Positions 7,664 to 16,793 of a stretch of 64,000 bases of DNA are shown here, piece after piece. This DNA comes from Chlamydiota bacterium (GTDB lineage: Bacteria > Chlamydiota > Chlamydiia > Chlamydiales > RGXB01). The DNA lies in the NCBI GenBank assembly GCA_016866475.1, contig VGMF01000001.1, forward strand, positions 248,001-312,000. Direction: 5' to 3'. The notes under the pieces are model-generated. The model was given only the letters and a program-made list of their open reading frames with translations, did no database searches and had not been told where the DNA came from. Position 1 is the first letter of the stretch. Each line of letters opens with the position of its first letter. A program made the position numbers and the translations under genes.

Positions 7664-8621
7664 AATGCCCTTTTTTATATTATATTAAGCTTTTTGATTT
7701 AGGGGTTTATTAATTAATTAAGCGCTGATATATTAACTTAAAAAGATAACTAATTAAGGTTAATTATGGTAACACATCCATTGGATTGCTCAATCCACCA
7801 CAACACAGCGAATTTTTTTTCTACTATAAGTCAATCTCTTCAAGCGCCAAGACCTGTTACATATGGGTTAGCAGCATTAACTAGTCCTCTAATTTTGATA
7901 AATACTAGACTCTTGAATGTTCTATTTTATCCATCTTATGGAGTGCACAGATTAGCAGGATTTAATGTAGATATTCTCCGAAAAATTTCCTGGCTAGCCC
8001 CTGCTTTTGGGATCTCGATAATGACACTTGCAGGCCGGGCTATGTATGAGGCCGCGCCCAATTCGTTTCTAAAAGGGGCGGTTTTTGGATGGCACTCCTT
8101 TGCTATGGGGTTATTGACCAATATCCCTTCTGGAGACTGGGCTGGGTTGATCACTCTTCGAAAAGTACTTGGGAATTGGATTCAACTACCCTCTGCTGTA
8201 CAATCTTTATCTAGCAAAAGTCTAACTCTTGTTGCTGAACGGAGTGAAATCTTAGCCAGTGCTACTTTTCTCGTCTCAAGCTTTAGTCTAAACTTTTTTA
8301 GAGGCATGCACCCAGTTACAGCAAATACTGTCGGTCATGTAGCAGCAGCAGCTACAAACGTCATTTCAGCACGTGTATTTGCTCTTTTTGCAAAAAAAGG
8401 AATCCTCAACTAGATCACAGAAATTTAGCTTAATCTATCCCTTTTCTTTCAAGCTCTCTCATCCGTTTTACTCCCTGTTGGTTTTAGACACATAAATGGA
8501 TAAGAGGCGCTTAGTTTAAAAAAATTATTTCCACCATCAGTTTATTTGGATCCATCAAAAAACAAGAAAACGCAAACCAATAAATATTTACCAATAAAAA
8601 ATATTTTATCCCTTCAGTCTC
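7664..8621 (+). repeat. Tandem duplication, unit 1 (958 bp)
   Basis: Starts at AATGCCC and ends at CAGTCTC, directly abutting unit 2, which starts with the same AATGCCC. It carries ~100 bp upstream, one membrane-protein gene and ~200 bp downstream. No inverted terminal repeats or transposase are visible, so unequal recombination or replication slippage is the likely origin. The 307 bp between the two genes (8414-8720) is repeat flank with no other gene. Confidence 0.93.
7766..8413 (+). CDS. Unknown multi-helix membrane protein, duplicate copy 1
   Basis: 215 residues, not recognised. Hydrophobic segments near ~35-55, ~72-92, ~100-117, ~160-178 and ~190-208 suggest an integral membrane or membrane-associated protein; no signal peptide or catalytic motif is seen. 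AAGG lies 6 nt before the ATG. It is ~88% identical to the next gene. The C-terminus differs because this copy has A7 where copy 2 has A8, giving a short tail ending KKGILN. The AT-rich surroundings and absence of core-gene features suggest an accessory, possibly host-interaction, gene; this is inference. Confidence 0.75.
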   Translation: MVTHPLDCSIHHNTANFFSTISQSLQAPRPVTYGLAALTSPLILINTRLLNVLFYPSYGVHRLAGFNVDILRKISWLAPAFGISIMTLAGRAMYEAAPNSFLKGAVFGWHSFAMGLLTNIPSGDWAGLITLRKVLGNWIQLPSAVQSLSSKSLTLVAERSEILASATFLVSSFSLNFFRGMHPVTANTVGHVAAAATNVISARVFALFAKKGILN

Positions 8622-9577
8622 AATGCCCTTTTTTATATTATATTAAGCTTTGAAATTTAGTGGTTTATTTAATTAAGCGCTGATATATTAACTAAAAAAG
8701 ATAACTAATTAAGGTAAATTATGGTAACACATCCATTGGTTTGCTCAAAACACCACATCACAGCGAATTTTTTTTCTATTATAAGTCAATCTCTTCAAGC
8801 GCCAAGACCTGTTACATATGGGTTAGCAGCATTAACTAGTCCTCTAATTTTGTCAAATGCTAGACTCTTGAATGTTCTATTTTATCCATCTGTTGGAGTC
8901 TACAGATTAGCAGGATTTAATGTAGATATTCTCCGAAAAATTTCCTGGCTAGCCCCTGCTTTTGGGATCTCGATAATGACACTTGCAGGTCGGGTTATGT
9001 ATGAGGCCGCGCCCAATTCGTTTCTAAAAGGGGCGGTTTTTGGATTGCACCCCTTTGCTTTGGGGTTTTTGACCAATAGCCGTTTTGGATACTGTGCTGG
9101 GTTGATCACTCTTCGACAAGTACTTGGGGATTGGATTCAATTACCCTCTGCTCTACAATCTTTATCTAACAAAAGTCTAACTCTTGTTGATGAACGGAGT
9201 GAAATCTTAGCCAGTGCTACATTTCTCGTCTCAAGCTTTAGTCTAAACTTTTTTAGAGGCATCCACCCAGTTACAGCAAATACTGTCGGTCATGTAGTAG
9301 CAGCAGCTACAAAAGTCATTTCAGCACGTGTATTTGCTCTTTTTGCAAAAAAAAGGAATCCTCAACTAGATCACAGAAATTTAGCTTAATCTATCCCTTT
9401 TCTTTCAAGCTCTCTCATCTGTTTTACTCCCTGTTGTTTTAGAAACATAAATGGATGAGAGGCGCTTAGTTTAAAAAAATTATTTCCACCATCAGTTTAT
9501 TTGGATCCATCAAAAAACAAGAAAACAGAAACCAATAAATATTTACCAATAAAAAAATATTTTATCCCTTCAGTCTC
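8622..9577 (+). repeat. Tandem duplication, unit 2 (956 bp)
   Basis: Second copy of the unit at 7664-8621, in direct orientation, ending at CAGTCTC before unique sequence. It differs by 33 substitutions in the coding part, a 3-nt deletion upstream of the gene, and single-base changes in homopolymer runs. Divergence in the coding part (about 5%) is not lower than in the flanks (about 4%). Confidence 0.93.
8721..9389 (+). CDS. Unknown multi-helix membrane protein, duplicate copy 2
   Basis: 222 residues, paralogue of 7766-8413. By hand alignment 30 codons differ and 26 of these change the amino acid. Changes cluster at residues ~7-20, ~45-61 and ~109-125 and include radical swaps (D to V, D-W to Y-C). 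An extra A at 9347-9354 shifts the frame after LFAKK, so the C-terminus ends in RNPQLDHRNLA instead of GILN. The frame is otherwise intact, so it is probably expressed. Function unknown. Confidence 0.72.
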   Translation: MVTHPLVCSKHHITANFFSIISQSLQAPRPVTYGLAALTSPLILSNARLLNVLFYPSVGVYRLAGFNVDILRKISWLAPAFGISIMTLAGRVMYEAAPNSFLKGAVFGLHPFALGFLTNSRFGYCAGLITLRQVLGDWIQLPSALQSLSNKSLTLVDERSEILASATFLVSSFSLNFFRGIHPVTANTVGHVVAAATKVISARVFALFAKKRNPQLDHRNLA

Positions 9578-9647
9578 TACACCTTTCTGTGGCATATAAT
9601 TCAAAAAAGCGCTAGAATCTCTAGGAAAGAATTCTAAGGTATTCAAA

Positions 9648-9812
9648 ATGGCCAAAAAGAAAGCTGCCCGTCATACAATTCAATTGAGAAGTAGCGAATC
9701 TTCCCACATGTACTCTACCCAGAAGAACAAGAACAACACCACTGGTCGTGTAGAGTTGATGAAATTCGATCCTATTGTTAAAAAACATGTAATGTATAAA
9801 GAGAAGAAGTAA
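9648..9812 (+). CDS. rpmG: 50S ribosomal protein L33
   Basis: 54 residues beginning [20 protein letters not shown] and ending [17 protein letters not shown], the L33 pattern. There are no cysteines, so this is the zinc-free (C-) form. It belongs to the large ribosomal subunit near the E site. It is followed by the LolC/E and LolD genes, an order I recall from Chlamydia, which supports a chlamydial origin. Confidence 0.95.
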   Translation: MAKKKAARHTIQLRSSESSHMYSTQKNKNNTTGRVELMKFDPIVKKHVMYKEKK

Positions 9813-9832
9813 TATTCTTTGAAAAATCTGCT

Positions 9833-11272
9833 TTGTTTGAACTAAAGACAATTTATCGTTTTATCATCCCGAGAAAAGGGGAGATTTCATCTTCCCTAAT
9901 GTCTTTTATTTCTCTTTTTATCATCACTCTTGTTACATGGCTTTCTTTAGTTTTCCTCTCGGTCGCGGACGGCATTGAACGGGGCTGGGTACAGCGACTT
10001 ACATCCATACATGGCCCTTTAAAAATCGTACCTACTGAAGCCTACCACTCCTCTCATTACAACAAGATCGACCTATACAAATACGATAGCGATTACAGAA
10101 CCAAATCCCTAAGGGAAAAAAGAGCTTCTGTCGAACCTTTGGAAATCAACACCGACATTGACGAGGAGCTTCCGGATGATTTTCCTACCCCTATCTTGAA
10201 CCAAGAGGGGAAACCCGTCGATTTATTGAAGAAAGTTTTCTCTATAATCGAAGATTTAAAAACTCAAAAATACGTCGATAAAGCCGACGAGTATGAGATT
10301 ACCGGGGCGTTGATGCGGCTCAGGATATTTTCCGAAAAGGAATATGGCTACAATTTGATCTCCCAAGCCTCTTACATAATGTCCTACGATTCCACCACTA
10401 TTCACCTGTTACCTGAACCTGTATCCCAAAAGACACCCTACACCCCCATCTTTTTACCCAAAAGCTTACGAGACGGTGGGGCAAAAATCCATGATGTGGG
10501 GCAATTAACGATCTACAACGGGTTTTCTACGGCAACCGTTGAGGAAAACAACCCTTTTGAAATCGTTGGATTTTATGATGCCGGTACATTGCAAATAGGG
10601 CCTAAATGCTTGTTTGCCCCGTACGAGTTCGTCTCTAAGCTTAGAAGCCAGGGGCAATTGGAATCAACCGATCCTATACTCACCAGCGGAATCCGTTTAA
10701 AGCTTTTTTCAAGCGATGACGCGCTAAACGTTGCAACCAAACTGAAGGACGCTTTTGAGGCTGATGGGCTTTCACCTTTTTTTGACGTCGTTCCGTACAC
10801 CGAGTACGGGTTTGTAAAAGAGATTCTTCTCTCCTTCAAAAGCGATAGAATCCTCTACAGCATCATCGCTCTTCTTGTCCTTGTGGTTGCTGCAAGCAAT
10901 ATCGTATCGGTTCTTTTGCTCATCGTGCACCAATCACGAAAAGAAATCGCCCTCTTAACTGCTCTTGGAGCAAGTAAACGCTCTTTAAAGTTGATCTACT
11001 CGGGGCTCGGTTTTACCTTGGGATCCATAGGTTCGATTTTGGGTCTTGCTCTTGGCTTTATTACGATGAAAAATCTCCCAGCAATTTTGCAAAAAGTCCA
11101 CATTTTCCAGGGATATGAAAACCTTTTCTCCCAGTCTATCCCAACCACCCTCAGCCATTTTTCCCTATTAGTGGTCCTGATAGGAACACCTATTATTGCC
11201 TGGTTTGCGGGCTGGATACCGGCTTACAAAGCGACACGCTATAAACCTAGCGAACTCTTAAGGTCCTTATGA
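9833..11272 (+). CDS. Lipoprotein-releasing ABC permease (LolC/LolE family)
   Basis: 479 residues with a TTG start (no better start is in frame near rpmG). There is an N-terminal transmembrane helix (~20-45), a long periplasmic domain (~46-330), then three helices with the FtsX/LolC/E permease pattern (SDRILYSIIALLVLVVAASN; ALLTALGASKRSLKLIY). With LolD it extracts lipoproteins from the inner membrane and hands them to LolA. Only one permease gene is present, so the transporter may be a homodimer. The ATG of lolD overlaps its stop. Confidence 0.88.
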   Translation: MFELKTIYRFIIPRKGEISSSLMSFISLFIITLVTWLSLVFLSVADGIERGWVQRLTSIHGPLKIVPTEAYHSSHYNKIDLYKYDSDYRTKSLREKRASVEPLEINTDIDEELPDDFPTPILNQEGKPVDLLKKVFSIIEDLKTQKYVDKADEYEITGALMRLRIFSEKEYGYNLISQASYIMSYDSTTIHLLPEPVSQKTPYTPIFLPKSLRDGGAKIHDVGQLTIYNGFSTATVEENNPFEIVGFYDAGTLQIGPKCLFAPYEFVSKLRSQGQLESTDPILTSGIRLKLFSSDDALNVATKLKDAFEADGLSPFFDVVPYTEYGFVKEILLSFKSDRILYSIIALLVLVVAASNIVSVLLLIVHQSRKEIALLTALGASKRSLKLIYSGLGFTLGSIGSILGLALGFITMKNLPAILQKVHIFQGYENLFSQSIPTTLSHFSLLVVLIGTPIIAWFAGWIPAYKATRYKPSELLRSL

Positions 11273-11898
11273 TGCTACTAGCCCAAAATCTTAAAAAAAG
11301 CTTTGATGATCGGGAGCTTTTCAGTGAGATTTCTCTCTCAATTCCAGAAGGGAAAAAGATAGCAATTACTGGAAGATCGGGTAGTGGAAAGACGACCCTG
11401 TTAAATATATTGGGGCTGATCGAATCCTCTGACGAGGGGAAGCTGCAGATTGAAGGGAACTTGGTGGATCAAAATTCCAACAAAGTCCGGAATCAAAAAA
11501 TCGGGTTCATTTTTCAATTTCACTACCTGAACCCGGATCTGACCGTTTTTGAAAATTTAGAACTCCCTAGGCTAATACAAGGAAAAAGGCTTACGAGACA
11601 AGAGGCATTAGAGCTTCTTAAAAAAGTTCATTTAGAGGATAAACTAGAGGCGCCGGCCAAAATCTTGAGCGGAGGGCAAAAGCAACGGGTAGCTTTTGCG
11701 AGAGCTCTGGTCAATCAGCCAAAACTCATCCTTGCCGACGAACCTACCGGTCAACTCGATCCGTCAATGGCGCTTGAAATGATGGGTATTCTCACCTCGT
11801 TGCCACAGGCGGTAGTCTTGGTCACCCACGACCGTCAATTTGCGATGAAAATGGAAGAGCGGTATGAACTTGAAAACCAGCGTCTGGTTGCATGGTAG
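11269..11898 (+). CDS. lolD: Lipoprotein-releasing ABC ATPase
   Basis: 209 residues, a complete ABC ATPase: Walker A GRSGSGKTT at ~36-44, signature LSGGQKQRVAFARAL at ~129, Walker B LILADEPTGQLD and the H-loop VTHD. The size and the MacB/LolD-type EPTGQLD fit LolD. It powers lipoprotein release with the permease encoded just upstream (ATGA overlap) and overlaps the next gene by 7 bp. Confidence 0.93.
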   Translation: MMLLAQNLKKSFDDRELFSEISLSIPEGKKIAITGRSGSGKTTLLNILGLIESSDEGKLQIEGNLVDQNSNKVRNQKIGFIFQFHYLNPDLTVFENLELPRLIQGKRLTRQEALELLKKVHLEDKLEAPAKILSGGQKQRVAFARALVNQPKLILADEPTGQLDPSMALEMMGILTSLPQAVVLVTHDRQFAMKMEERYELENQRLVAW

Positions 11899-12449
11899 TT
11901 TCTATTTTACCCATTTGTGTTTTAGCCATATCCAACCGCTTCTCTAAAATGCGGGCCTTTTGGATTTGTGCCGCATTAGGCTTCATAGCTGATTTGTTCG
12001 TGCTTACGCTGCCGCTAGGGTTTTACACATTTCTTTGTCCGCTGTTGTCCTTTTTGTGGACATCGGTCTCCCCTTACCTGGCACCGGTTAAGAGCTTTTT
12101 CGCCCTACCGGCAATTTTTTTGTTTTTTTCCCTTTTTTCTCTTCTTGAGTCTATTCCGCTCGGCTATTTTGACCACCCCTTTATCGATTTCGTAGTAGGC
12201 CCTTTGATTGATTGCTCCCTTTTTGGTCTTTTGGTCTTATCGGTATTGGCCTATAGGTATTTCCAACCGGGCCTTTTATTGGTTGGCCTTTTAGAAAAAA
12301 CTGGAACCTTCTTTTTCCTTAAAAAGGGTTTTTTCCGTATCTTGAAAATTAGATCCGAAAAAGGGATACGTACTGGACCACTTACATTTGGTGGCAAAAC
12401 ATCTAAAGCAACACTTAAAGCCAACAAAGGTACCTATGGGACTGAGTAG
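11892..12449 (+). CDS. Hypothetical polytopic membrane protein
   Basis: 185 residues. Five hydrophobic helices occupy roughly 1-140, with the GFIADLFVLTLPLGFYTFLC segment; the C-terminal ~40 residues are basic and soluble. The layout is somewhat like MreD, a rod-shape protein, but I see no decisive motif and do not assign it. It overlaps lolD upstream by 7 bp and the IMPase-like gene downstream by 14 bp, so it belongs to the same operon. Confidence 0.7.
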   Translation: MVVSILPICVLAISNRFSKMRAFWICAALGFIADLFVLTLPLGFYTFLCPLLSFLWTSVSPYLAPVKSFFALPAIFLFFSLFSLLESIPLGYFDHPFIDFVVGPLIDCSLFGLLVLSVLAYRYFQPGLLLVGLLEKTGTFFFLKKGFFRILKIRSEKGIRTGPLTFGGKTSKATLKANKGTYGTE

Positions 12450-13119
12450 ACTGGAACTAGCAAAAAAAATGGCAGTAGAGGTTGGAGACTTGGCTCATGC
12501 ACGCTTCAAGGAGACCCACTCGGTTCTATACAAAGATATCTTAAAAACTGATCCAGTCACAGATGTAGATCGTATCTGCGAACAGATGATTGTTGCATCG
12601 ATCCGTAAATATTTTCCCGAGGATGGAATTCTTGGTGAGGAAGGGGGCTCTTATAATGCCAATACGCAAAATTTTTGGGTGATCGATCCGTTGGACGGAA
12701 CACAAAATTATATGCACCATCTCCCCCTTTTTTGCGTCTCCATTTGTTATGTCGAGCATAATGTCCCGCAAATCGGCGTCATTTACGCACCGGTTTTCGG
12801 CGAGCTTTATGTTTCTACAAAAGGGGGTGGCGCGACATTGAACGGTCAGAAAATCACCGTATCGGCTGAAACCTATGATTTCAGCCGTCATTTAGGAACC
12901 TCTGCCCTCTCTTTATCGTGGGTCGCTTGCGGGCGTTTATCGTACTACAAAGCACACGAACTTTTTCCCTGGGATTTTGCCGCCGGAGCACTCATGGTCG
13001 AAGAAGCGGGCGGAATCGCTTGCACTCTTGAAAATACGCCACTCACTTTTTTTCAACCCCAGTCGTTTTTCGCATCCAACCAGCATCTGAAAACAAAACA
13101 CTTCGAAGGTACGAAATGA
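12436..13119 (+). CDS. Inositol monophosphatase family protein, internally shortened
   Basis: 227 residues from the ATG at 12436, chosen because AAAGG lies 5 nt before it and the IMPase N-terminal helix starts there; a start at 12388 would overlap the previous gene further. Metal-site motifs are intact: GEEGGS, IDPLDGTQNY and WDFAAGALMVEEAGG. Compared with E. coli SuhB (267 residues), about 30 residues between the LNGQKITVS strand and the GTSALSLSWVACGR helix are missing. It is likely a Mg2+-dependent sugar or nucleotide phosphatase. It overlaps folD by 4 bp. Confidence 0.85.
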   Translation: MGLSRLELAKKMAVEVGDLAHARFKETHSVLYKDILKTDPVTDVDRICEQMIVASIRKYFPEDGILGEEGGSYNANTQNFWVIDPLDGTQNYMHHLPLFCVSICYVEHNVPQIGVIYAPVFGELYVSTKGGGATLNGQKITVSAETYDFSRHLGTSALSLSWVACGRLSYYKAHELFPWDFAAGALMVEEAGGIACTLENTPLTFFQPQSFFASNQHLKTKHFEGTK

Positions 13120-13961
13120 ATCTGATCCTCGACGGAAAATACGCAAGCCAGACCCTCTTATCGAGACAAAAAATCCCTACAACGCCCTCCCCGCAGATCG
13201 TATTTATTTTAGTAGGGAACCACCCTGCCTCCTTGTCCTACATCTCGATTAAACAAAAAGCCTGCCAACAGCAGGCGATCCGCTCTCGTATAGTACGCCT
13301 TGAGGAGCACACCTCCCTAAAACACCTGACTGAAGAGATTAAAAAGCTGAACAACGATCCGGATGTGGACGGTATCTTGGTGCAACTTCCACTTCCGGCT
13401 CACATCCCTATGCAGCCGGTGATCGAAACGATAAATCCTAAAAAAGATGTCGATTGCCTCCACCCTTTCAACCTAGGGCGGCTCACGTTGGGTGACACGA
13501 CAGGCCTACTCCCTTGTACTCCGTCCGGTATTTTGGAGCTTTTAAATTTTTACGAGATCGATGCGTATCAAAAAGAGATTTGCATCCTAGGAAGGAGCTC
13601 TATTGTCGGACGCCCCCTTTCAATACTGGTCTCTTTGAAGTCTACTTTGGATGCTACAGTTACCCTTTGTCATCAGGGGACTAAAAATCTTTTTGAATAC
13701 ACAAAAAAAGCAGACATCCTGGTGGCTGCGATGGGCAAACCCCATTTTATAAAAAAAGAGCACATTAAAGAGGGTGCCGTGGTGATCGATGTTGGGATCA
13801 ATCGGGAGGGGGATAGACTCGTTGGAGACATCGACTTTTCTAGCGTCAAACAAAAGGCAAAAGCAATAACCCCTGTTCCCGGTGGTGTGGGACCGATGAC
13901 CGTTTATGCATTGCTACAAAATGCCCTAAAAGCACATAAACAAATAATAGAGAACTCATAG
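13116..13961 (+). CDS. folD: Methylenetetrahydrofolate dehydrogenase/cyclohydrolase
   Basis: 281 residues. Signatures: DGILVQLPLPAHI, PCTPSGILELL, the NADP-site GRSSIVGRPLS, and C-terminal ITPVPGGVGPMTVYALLQN. It interconverts 5,10-methylene- and 10-formyl-tetrahydrofolate, supplying one-carbon units (for example for formyl-Met-tRNA, whose formyl group is later removed by the Def encoded at 28123). The start overlaps the IMPase gene stop (ATGA). Confidence 0.96.
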   Translation: MNLILDGKYASQTLLSRQKIPTTPSPQIVFILVGNHPASLSYISIKQKACQQQAIRSRIVRLEEHTSLKHLTEEIKKLNNDPDVDGILVQLPLPAHIPMQPVIETINPKKDVDCLHPFNLGRLTLGDTTGLLPCTPSGILELLNFYEIDAYQKEICILGRSSIVGRPLSILVSLKSTLDATVTLCHQGTKNLFEYTKKADILVAAMGKPHFIKKEHIKEGAVVIDVGINREGDRLVGDIDFSSVKQKAKAITPVPGGVGPMTVYALLQNALKAHKQIIENS

Positions 13962-13979
13962 AACATAAGCCAGGTCCCC

Positions 13980-16133
13980 TTGACTAAAAAAAATAGCCCA
14001 AATCTCCTTGATCTTGAAAAAGAATTTGCGATCAAGGCTCCCCATTTGAAAGCTGAAATGCAACACTGTCTGGAATTGATTAAGATGTACCTCGATAAGA
14101 AAGGGCATAACGTTTTCAATCTGCATGATTTAAATAAATCTTTTCGACTTCCAAACAAGCTCAAAGCGGTTCTAGTCCTTTTGGTGGAACAGTTGACAAA
14201 AGAGGGCTTTCTAAAAAAAGATCTCGATATCTATAGCCTGAACCTGGCGAAAGAATCTTTGACCCCTGTCGAAGAAAATGTGGGTAAAATTTCTATCCAT
14301 CCCAACGGTTTTGGTTTTGTAAGCCTAAAGCAATTCGACGTTTTCATCCCAAAACACCTTGTTCTTAACGCAATGGACCAAGATCTTGTAGAGATCGAAA
14401 TTCTCTCTCTTGAAGGGCGGAACAAAAAAGGGCCCGAAGGGCGGGTTACACGGGTTGTAAAAAGAAACAAATCCTCAATTTTGGGGACCGTCGTGGAGAT
14501 CAAACCCGGCTCCCTACACGTACGAGCCTCCTTACAAGGGGAATCGGAGCTGGCCCATGTACCCATGCCGGAAACACCCGTTGAGGTAGGAGATCGGGTC
14601 TTGCTAGAGGTCCATTCGTTACGCAATCAACTCCATTTGACTTTTGAAAGAAAGCTTGGTTCTATCTATGATCCGTTGAAAGATTTGGAAGCTGTCAAAG
14701 AAGAATACACCCTTCCAAAAGAATTTCCTGAAGAAGCTCTACACGAAGCGCGCTCTTTTGGCGACAAAGTCGACAAAAGCCAGCATCAGGACCGTAAAGA
14801 TCTTACAGACCTTTTCACCATCACCATCGATCCAAAAACGGCAAAAGATTTCGACGACGCCCTTTCAATCGAAAAAACCAAAAACGGCTATAAGCTGTTT
14901 GTCCATGTTGCAGACGCCTCCTACTATGTACGGAAAGGGTCGGCTCTGGATCAAGAGGCTATTTTAAGAAAGAATTCTACCTACCTGGTCGGGACTTGCA
15001 TCCCTATGCTTCCCCATGTTTTATCGGATAATCTTTGTAGCTTAAAAGAGGGTGTCCCCCGTTTGGCTGTTACGATCGAGATGGACTTGAACCACAGTGG
15101 CCATCTCGAACAGAGTCAAATTTACCGCAGTATCATTCAAAGCAATCACCGCCTCTCGTACGAGCAAGCCTTTGAGATCATGCACCAAGAAGAAAAAACA
15201 TTTCTAAAAGAGCAGCTCGTTCTAATGAAAGACCTGGCGCTCCACCTCAAGTCCTTAAAGCATCAAAGGGGTTCGGTCGACCTCTCTTTGAGTGAGATTG
15301 TCTGGAGGCTTGGGGCGGATGGTGTCCCGAGCGGATTTGAAATCAGCCACTACGATATCACCCATCAACTTGTCGAAGAGTTTATGCTCAAAGCCAATGA
15401 GGTGATCGCAACAGAGCTCAAAAATCGGGACATAGCCCTGATTTACAGAGTGCATGAACCCCCATCCCCCGAAACAATGATGGAATTCAAAAATTTCTGC
15501 GTGCGCCTCGGAGTCATTATTCCACAAGAATTTGGGCCAAAAGAGCTGGCAAAAGTCTTTGAAGCACATCGGGAATCGGCCTTTATTTCTGAACTTTCTT
15601 CAAGATACATCCGTAGCATGCGCCTTGCAACCTATTCAACGGACAGAATCGGCCATCATGGCCTTATGCTTGAAAATTACACCCATTTCACTAGCCCGAT
15701 TCGCAGATATGTCGATATAATTATCCACAGGCTGGTGTTTGGTGAAACGTACTCTCAAGAAGAGCTCGATGAGATTTCAAAAAACGCGTCGGAAAGAGAG
15801 CGTCACAGCGCTAGAGCCGAAATGAGCTATCTCATGCTGAAAAAAATCCGCTACCTTCACAGAAAGCATGAAAAAGATCCTGAGCGTATCTACAAGGCAA
15901 CAATCACCCGTGTCAAACCCTATGGTATTGTTTTTGAAGTAAAAGAGTACGGGGTTGAGGGCTTTCTTCATATATCAAAATTAGGAAACGACTATTTTGA
16001 ATTCCATCCTAAAAAAGAAAAAATCACCGGACAACGCTCTTTGAAAACATTTGAGATTGGCTATCAATTCACTGTTCAAATAGAATCGGTGAATCTCTTA
16101 TTTCAAGAGATCTTTTGGAAAATGAGCTCATAG
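13980..16133 (+). CDS. rnr: Ribonuclease R family 3'-5' exoribonuclease
   Basis: 717 residues, TTG start preceded by AGG at 6 nt. Domains in order: N-terminal helix-turn-helix-like region (~1-90), cold-shock OB folds (GKISIHPNGFGFVSL), the RNB catalytic domain with four clustered aspartates in TIDPKTAKDFDDALSIEK, and a C-terminal S1 domain (ITRVKPYGIVFEV...GFLHISKL). It degrades structured RNA processively. It is shorter than E. coli RNase R (813) because the basic tail is missing. Confidence 0.94.
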   Translation: MTKKNSPNLLDLEKEFAIKAPHLKAEMQHCLELIKMYLDKKGHNVFNLHDLNKSFRLPNKLKAVLVLLVEQLTKEGFLKKDLDIYSLNLAKESLTPVEENVGKISIHPNGFGFVSLKQFDVFIPKHLVLNAMDQDLVEIEILSLEGRNKKGPEGRVTRVVKRNKSSILGTVVEIKPGSLHVRASLQGESELAHVPMPETPVEVGDRVLLEVHSLRNQLHLTFERKLGSIYDPLKDLEAVKEEYTLPKEFPEEALHEARSFGDKVDKSQHQDRKDLTDLFTITIDPKTAKDFDDALSIEKTKNGYKLFVHVADASYYVRKGSALDQEAILRKNSTYLVGTCIPMLPHVLSDNLCSLKEGVPRLAVTIEMDLNHSGHLEQSQIYRSIIQSNHRLSYEQAFEIMHQEEKTFLKEQLVLMKDLALHLKSLKHQRGSVDLSLSEIVWRLGADGVPSGFEISHYDITHQLVEEFMLKANEVIATELKNRDIALIYRVHEPPSPETMMEFKNFCVRLGVIIPQEFGPKELAKVFEAHRESAFISELSSRYIRSMRLATYSTDRIGHHGLMLENYTHFTSPIRRYVDIIIHRLVFGETYSQEELDEISKNASERERHSARAEMSYLMLKKIRYLHRKHEKDPERIYKATITRVKPYGIVFEVKEYGVEGFLHISKLGNDYFEFHPKKEKITGQRSLKTFEIGYQFTVQIESVNLLFQEIFWKMSS

Positions 16134-16139
16134 GAACTC

Positions 16140-16793
16140 ATGAAGAAATACCTTATAACAGGAATGATCATCCTTCTCCCGCTCGCTGTAACAATAGGTT
16201 TGATCGCTTTTATAGTAAAGTTGCTTACAAACCCTTTTGTAGGTTGGGTAACAAATTTCCTGGAAATGCACGATTTGCGCACCGGCAAGATCTTTTTATT
16301 GAGCCAGGAACAGATTATTTTTATTCTTGCTCAATTATTGATACTTTTATCTTTATTTATCTTCACCCTATTTTTAGGGACGGTCACGAGGTGGTTTTTT
16401 ATCAAAACGATCATCGATTCATTCGATGCCCTTTTGCTTAAAATACCTTTTGTCAACAAAATATACAAAACTTCCCAAGAGATCATTCGCACCCTTTTTT
16501 CCTCCGAAAAAAATTCGTTTAAAGAGGTGGTTCTGGCACCCTTCCCCAATAAAAATACGTACACCCTAGGATTGATATCGAAAGATGCTCCTAAATATTG
16601 CTCAACCGCAACAGGCAAAGACTTGATCACAGTATTTGTAATGACAGCACCTAATCCGACTACAGGATATCTCCTTTTGTTCAAGCGTGAAGAGCTTGTA
16701 CCCGTGAACATGAAAATTGAAGATGCGGTAAAATATATCATATCCTGCGGTATCCTTTTACCAGATTCTTCAAAAGAGAGGGACCCCGAATGA
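16140..16793 (+). CDS. DUF502 membrane protein, copy A
   Basis: 217 residues. It has two hydrophobic helices (~3-25 and ~60-85), then the DUF502 core with SFDALLLKIPFVNKIYKTSQEI, and ends in the family-type PDSSKERDPE tail. It is a paralogue of the next gene (shared starts like KKYLITGMIILLPLAVTIGL / RQSFITGLLLLIPLAITFWI). Function of the family is unknown. ATGA overlap with copy B indicates co-translation, possibly a heteromeric pair. Confidence 0.85.
   Translation: MKKYLITGMIILLPLAVTIGLIAFIVKLLTNPFVGWVTNFLEMHDLRTGKIFLLSQEQIIFILAQLLILLSLFIFTLFLGTVTRWFFIKTIIDSFDALLLKIPFVNKIYKTSQEIIRTLFSSEKNSFKEVVLAPFPNKNTYTLGLISKDAPKYCSTATGKDLITVFVMTAPNPTTGYLLLFKREELVPVNMKIEDAVKYIISCGILLPDSSKERDPE

Noticed and set aside
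7664-9577. Insertion sequence or composite transposon as source of the duplication
   Set aside because: No transposase, no inverted terminal repeats and no target-site duplication are visible; the units abut directly, which fits simple tandem duplication.
9833-9835. Treating the LolC/E gene as truncated at its 5' end because it lacks ATG
   Set aside because: A TTG start lies 20 bp after rpmG and the protein has a complete N-terminal helix; alternative starts are common in this window.
12388-12435. Earlier ATG of the IMPase-like gene
   Set aside because: No RBS and 62 bp of overlap with the previous gene; the ATG at 12436 has AAAGG at proper spacing and starts the family domain.
15255-15569. 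104-residue minus-strand ORF inside rnr
   Set aside because: Shadow frame of a well-supported gene; no motif or RBS.
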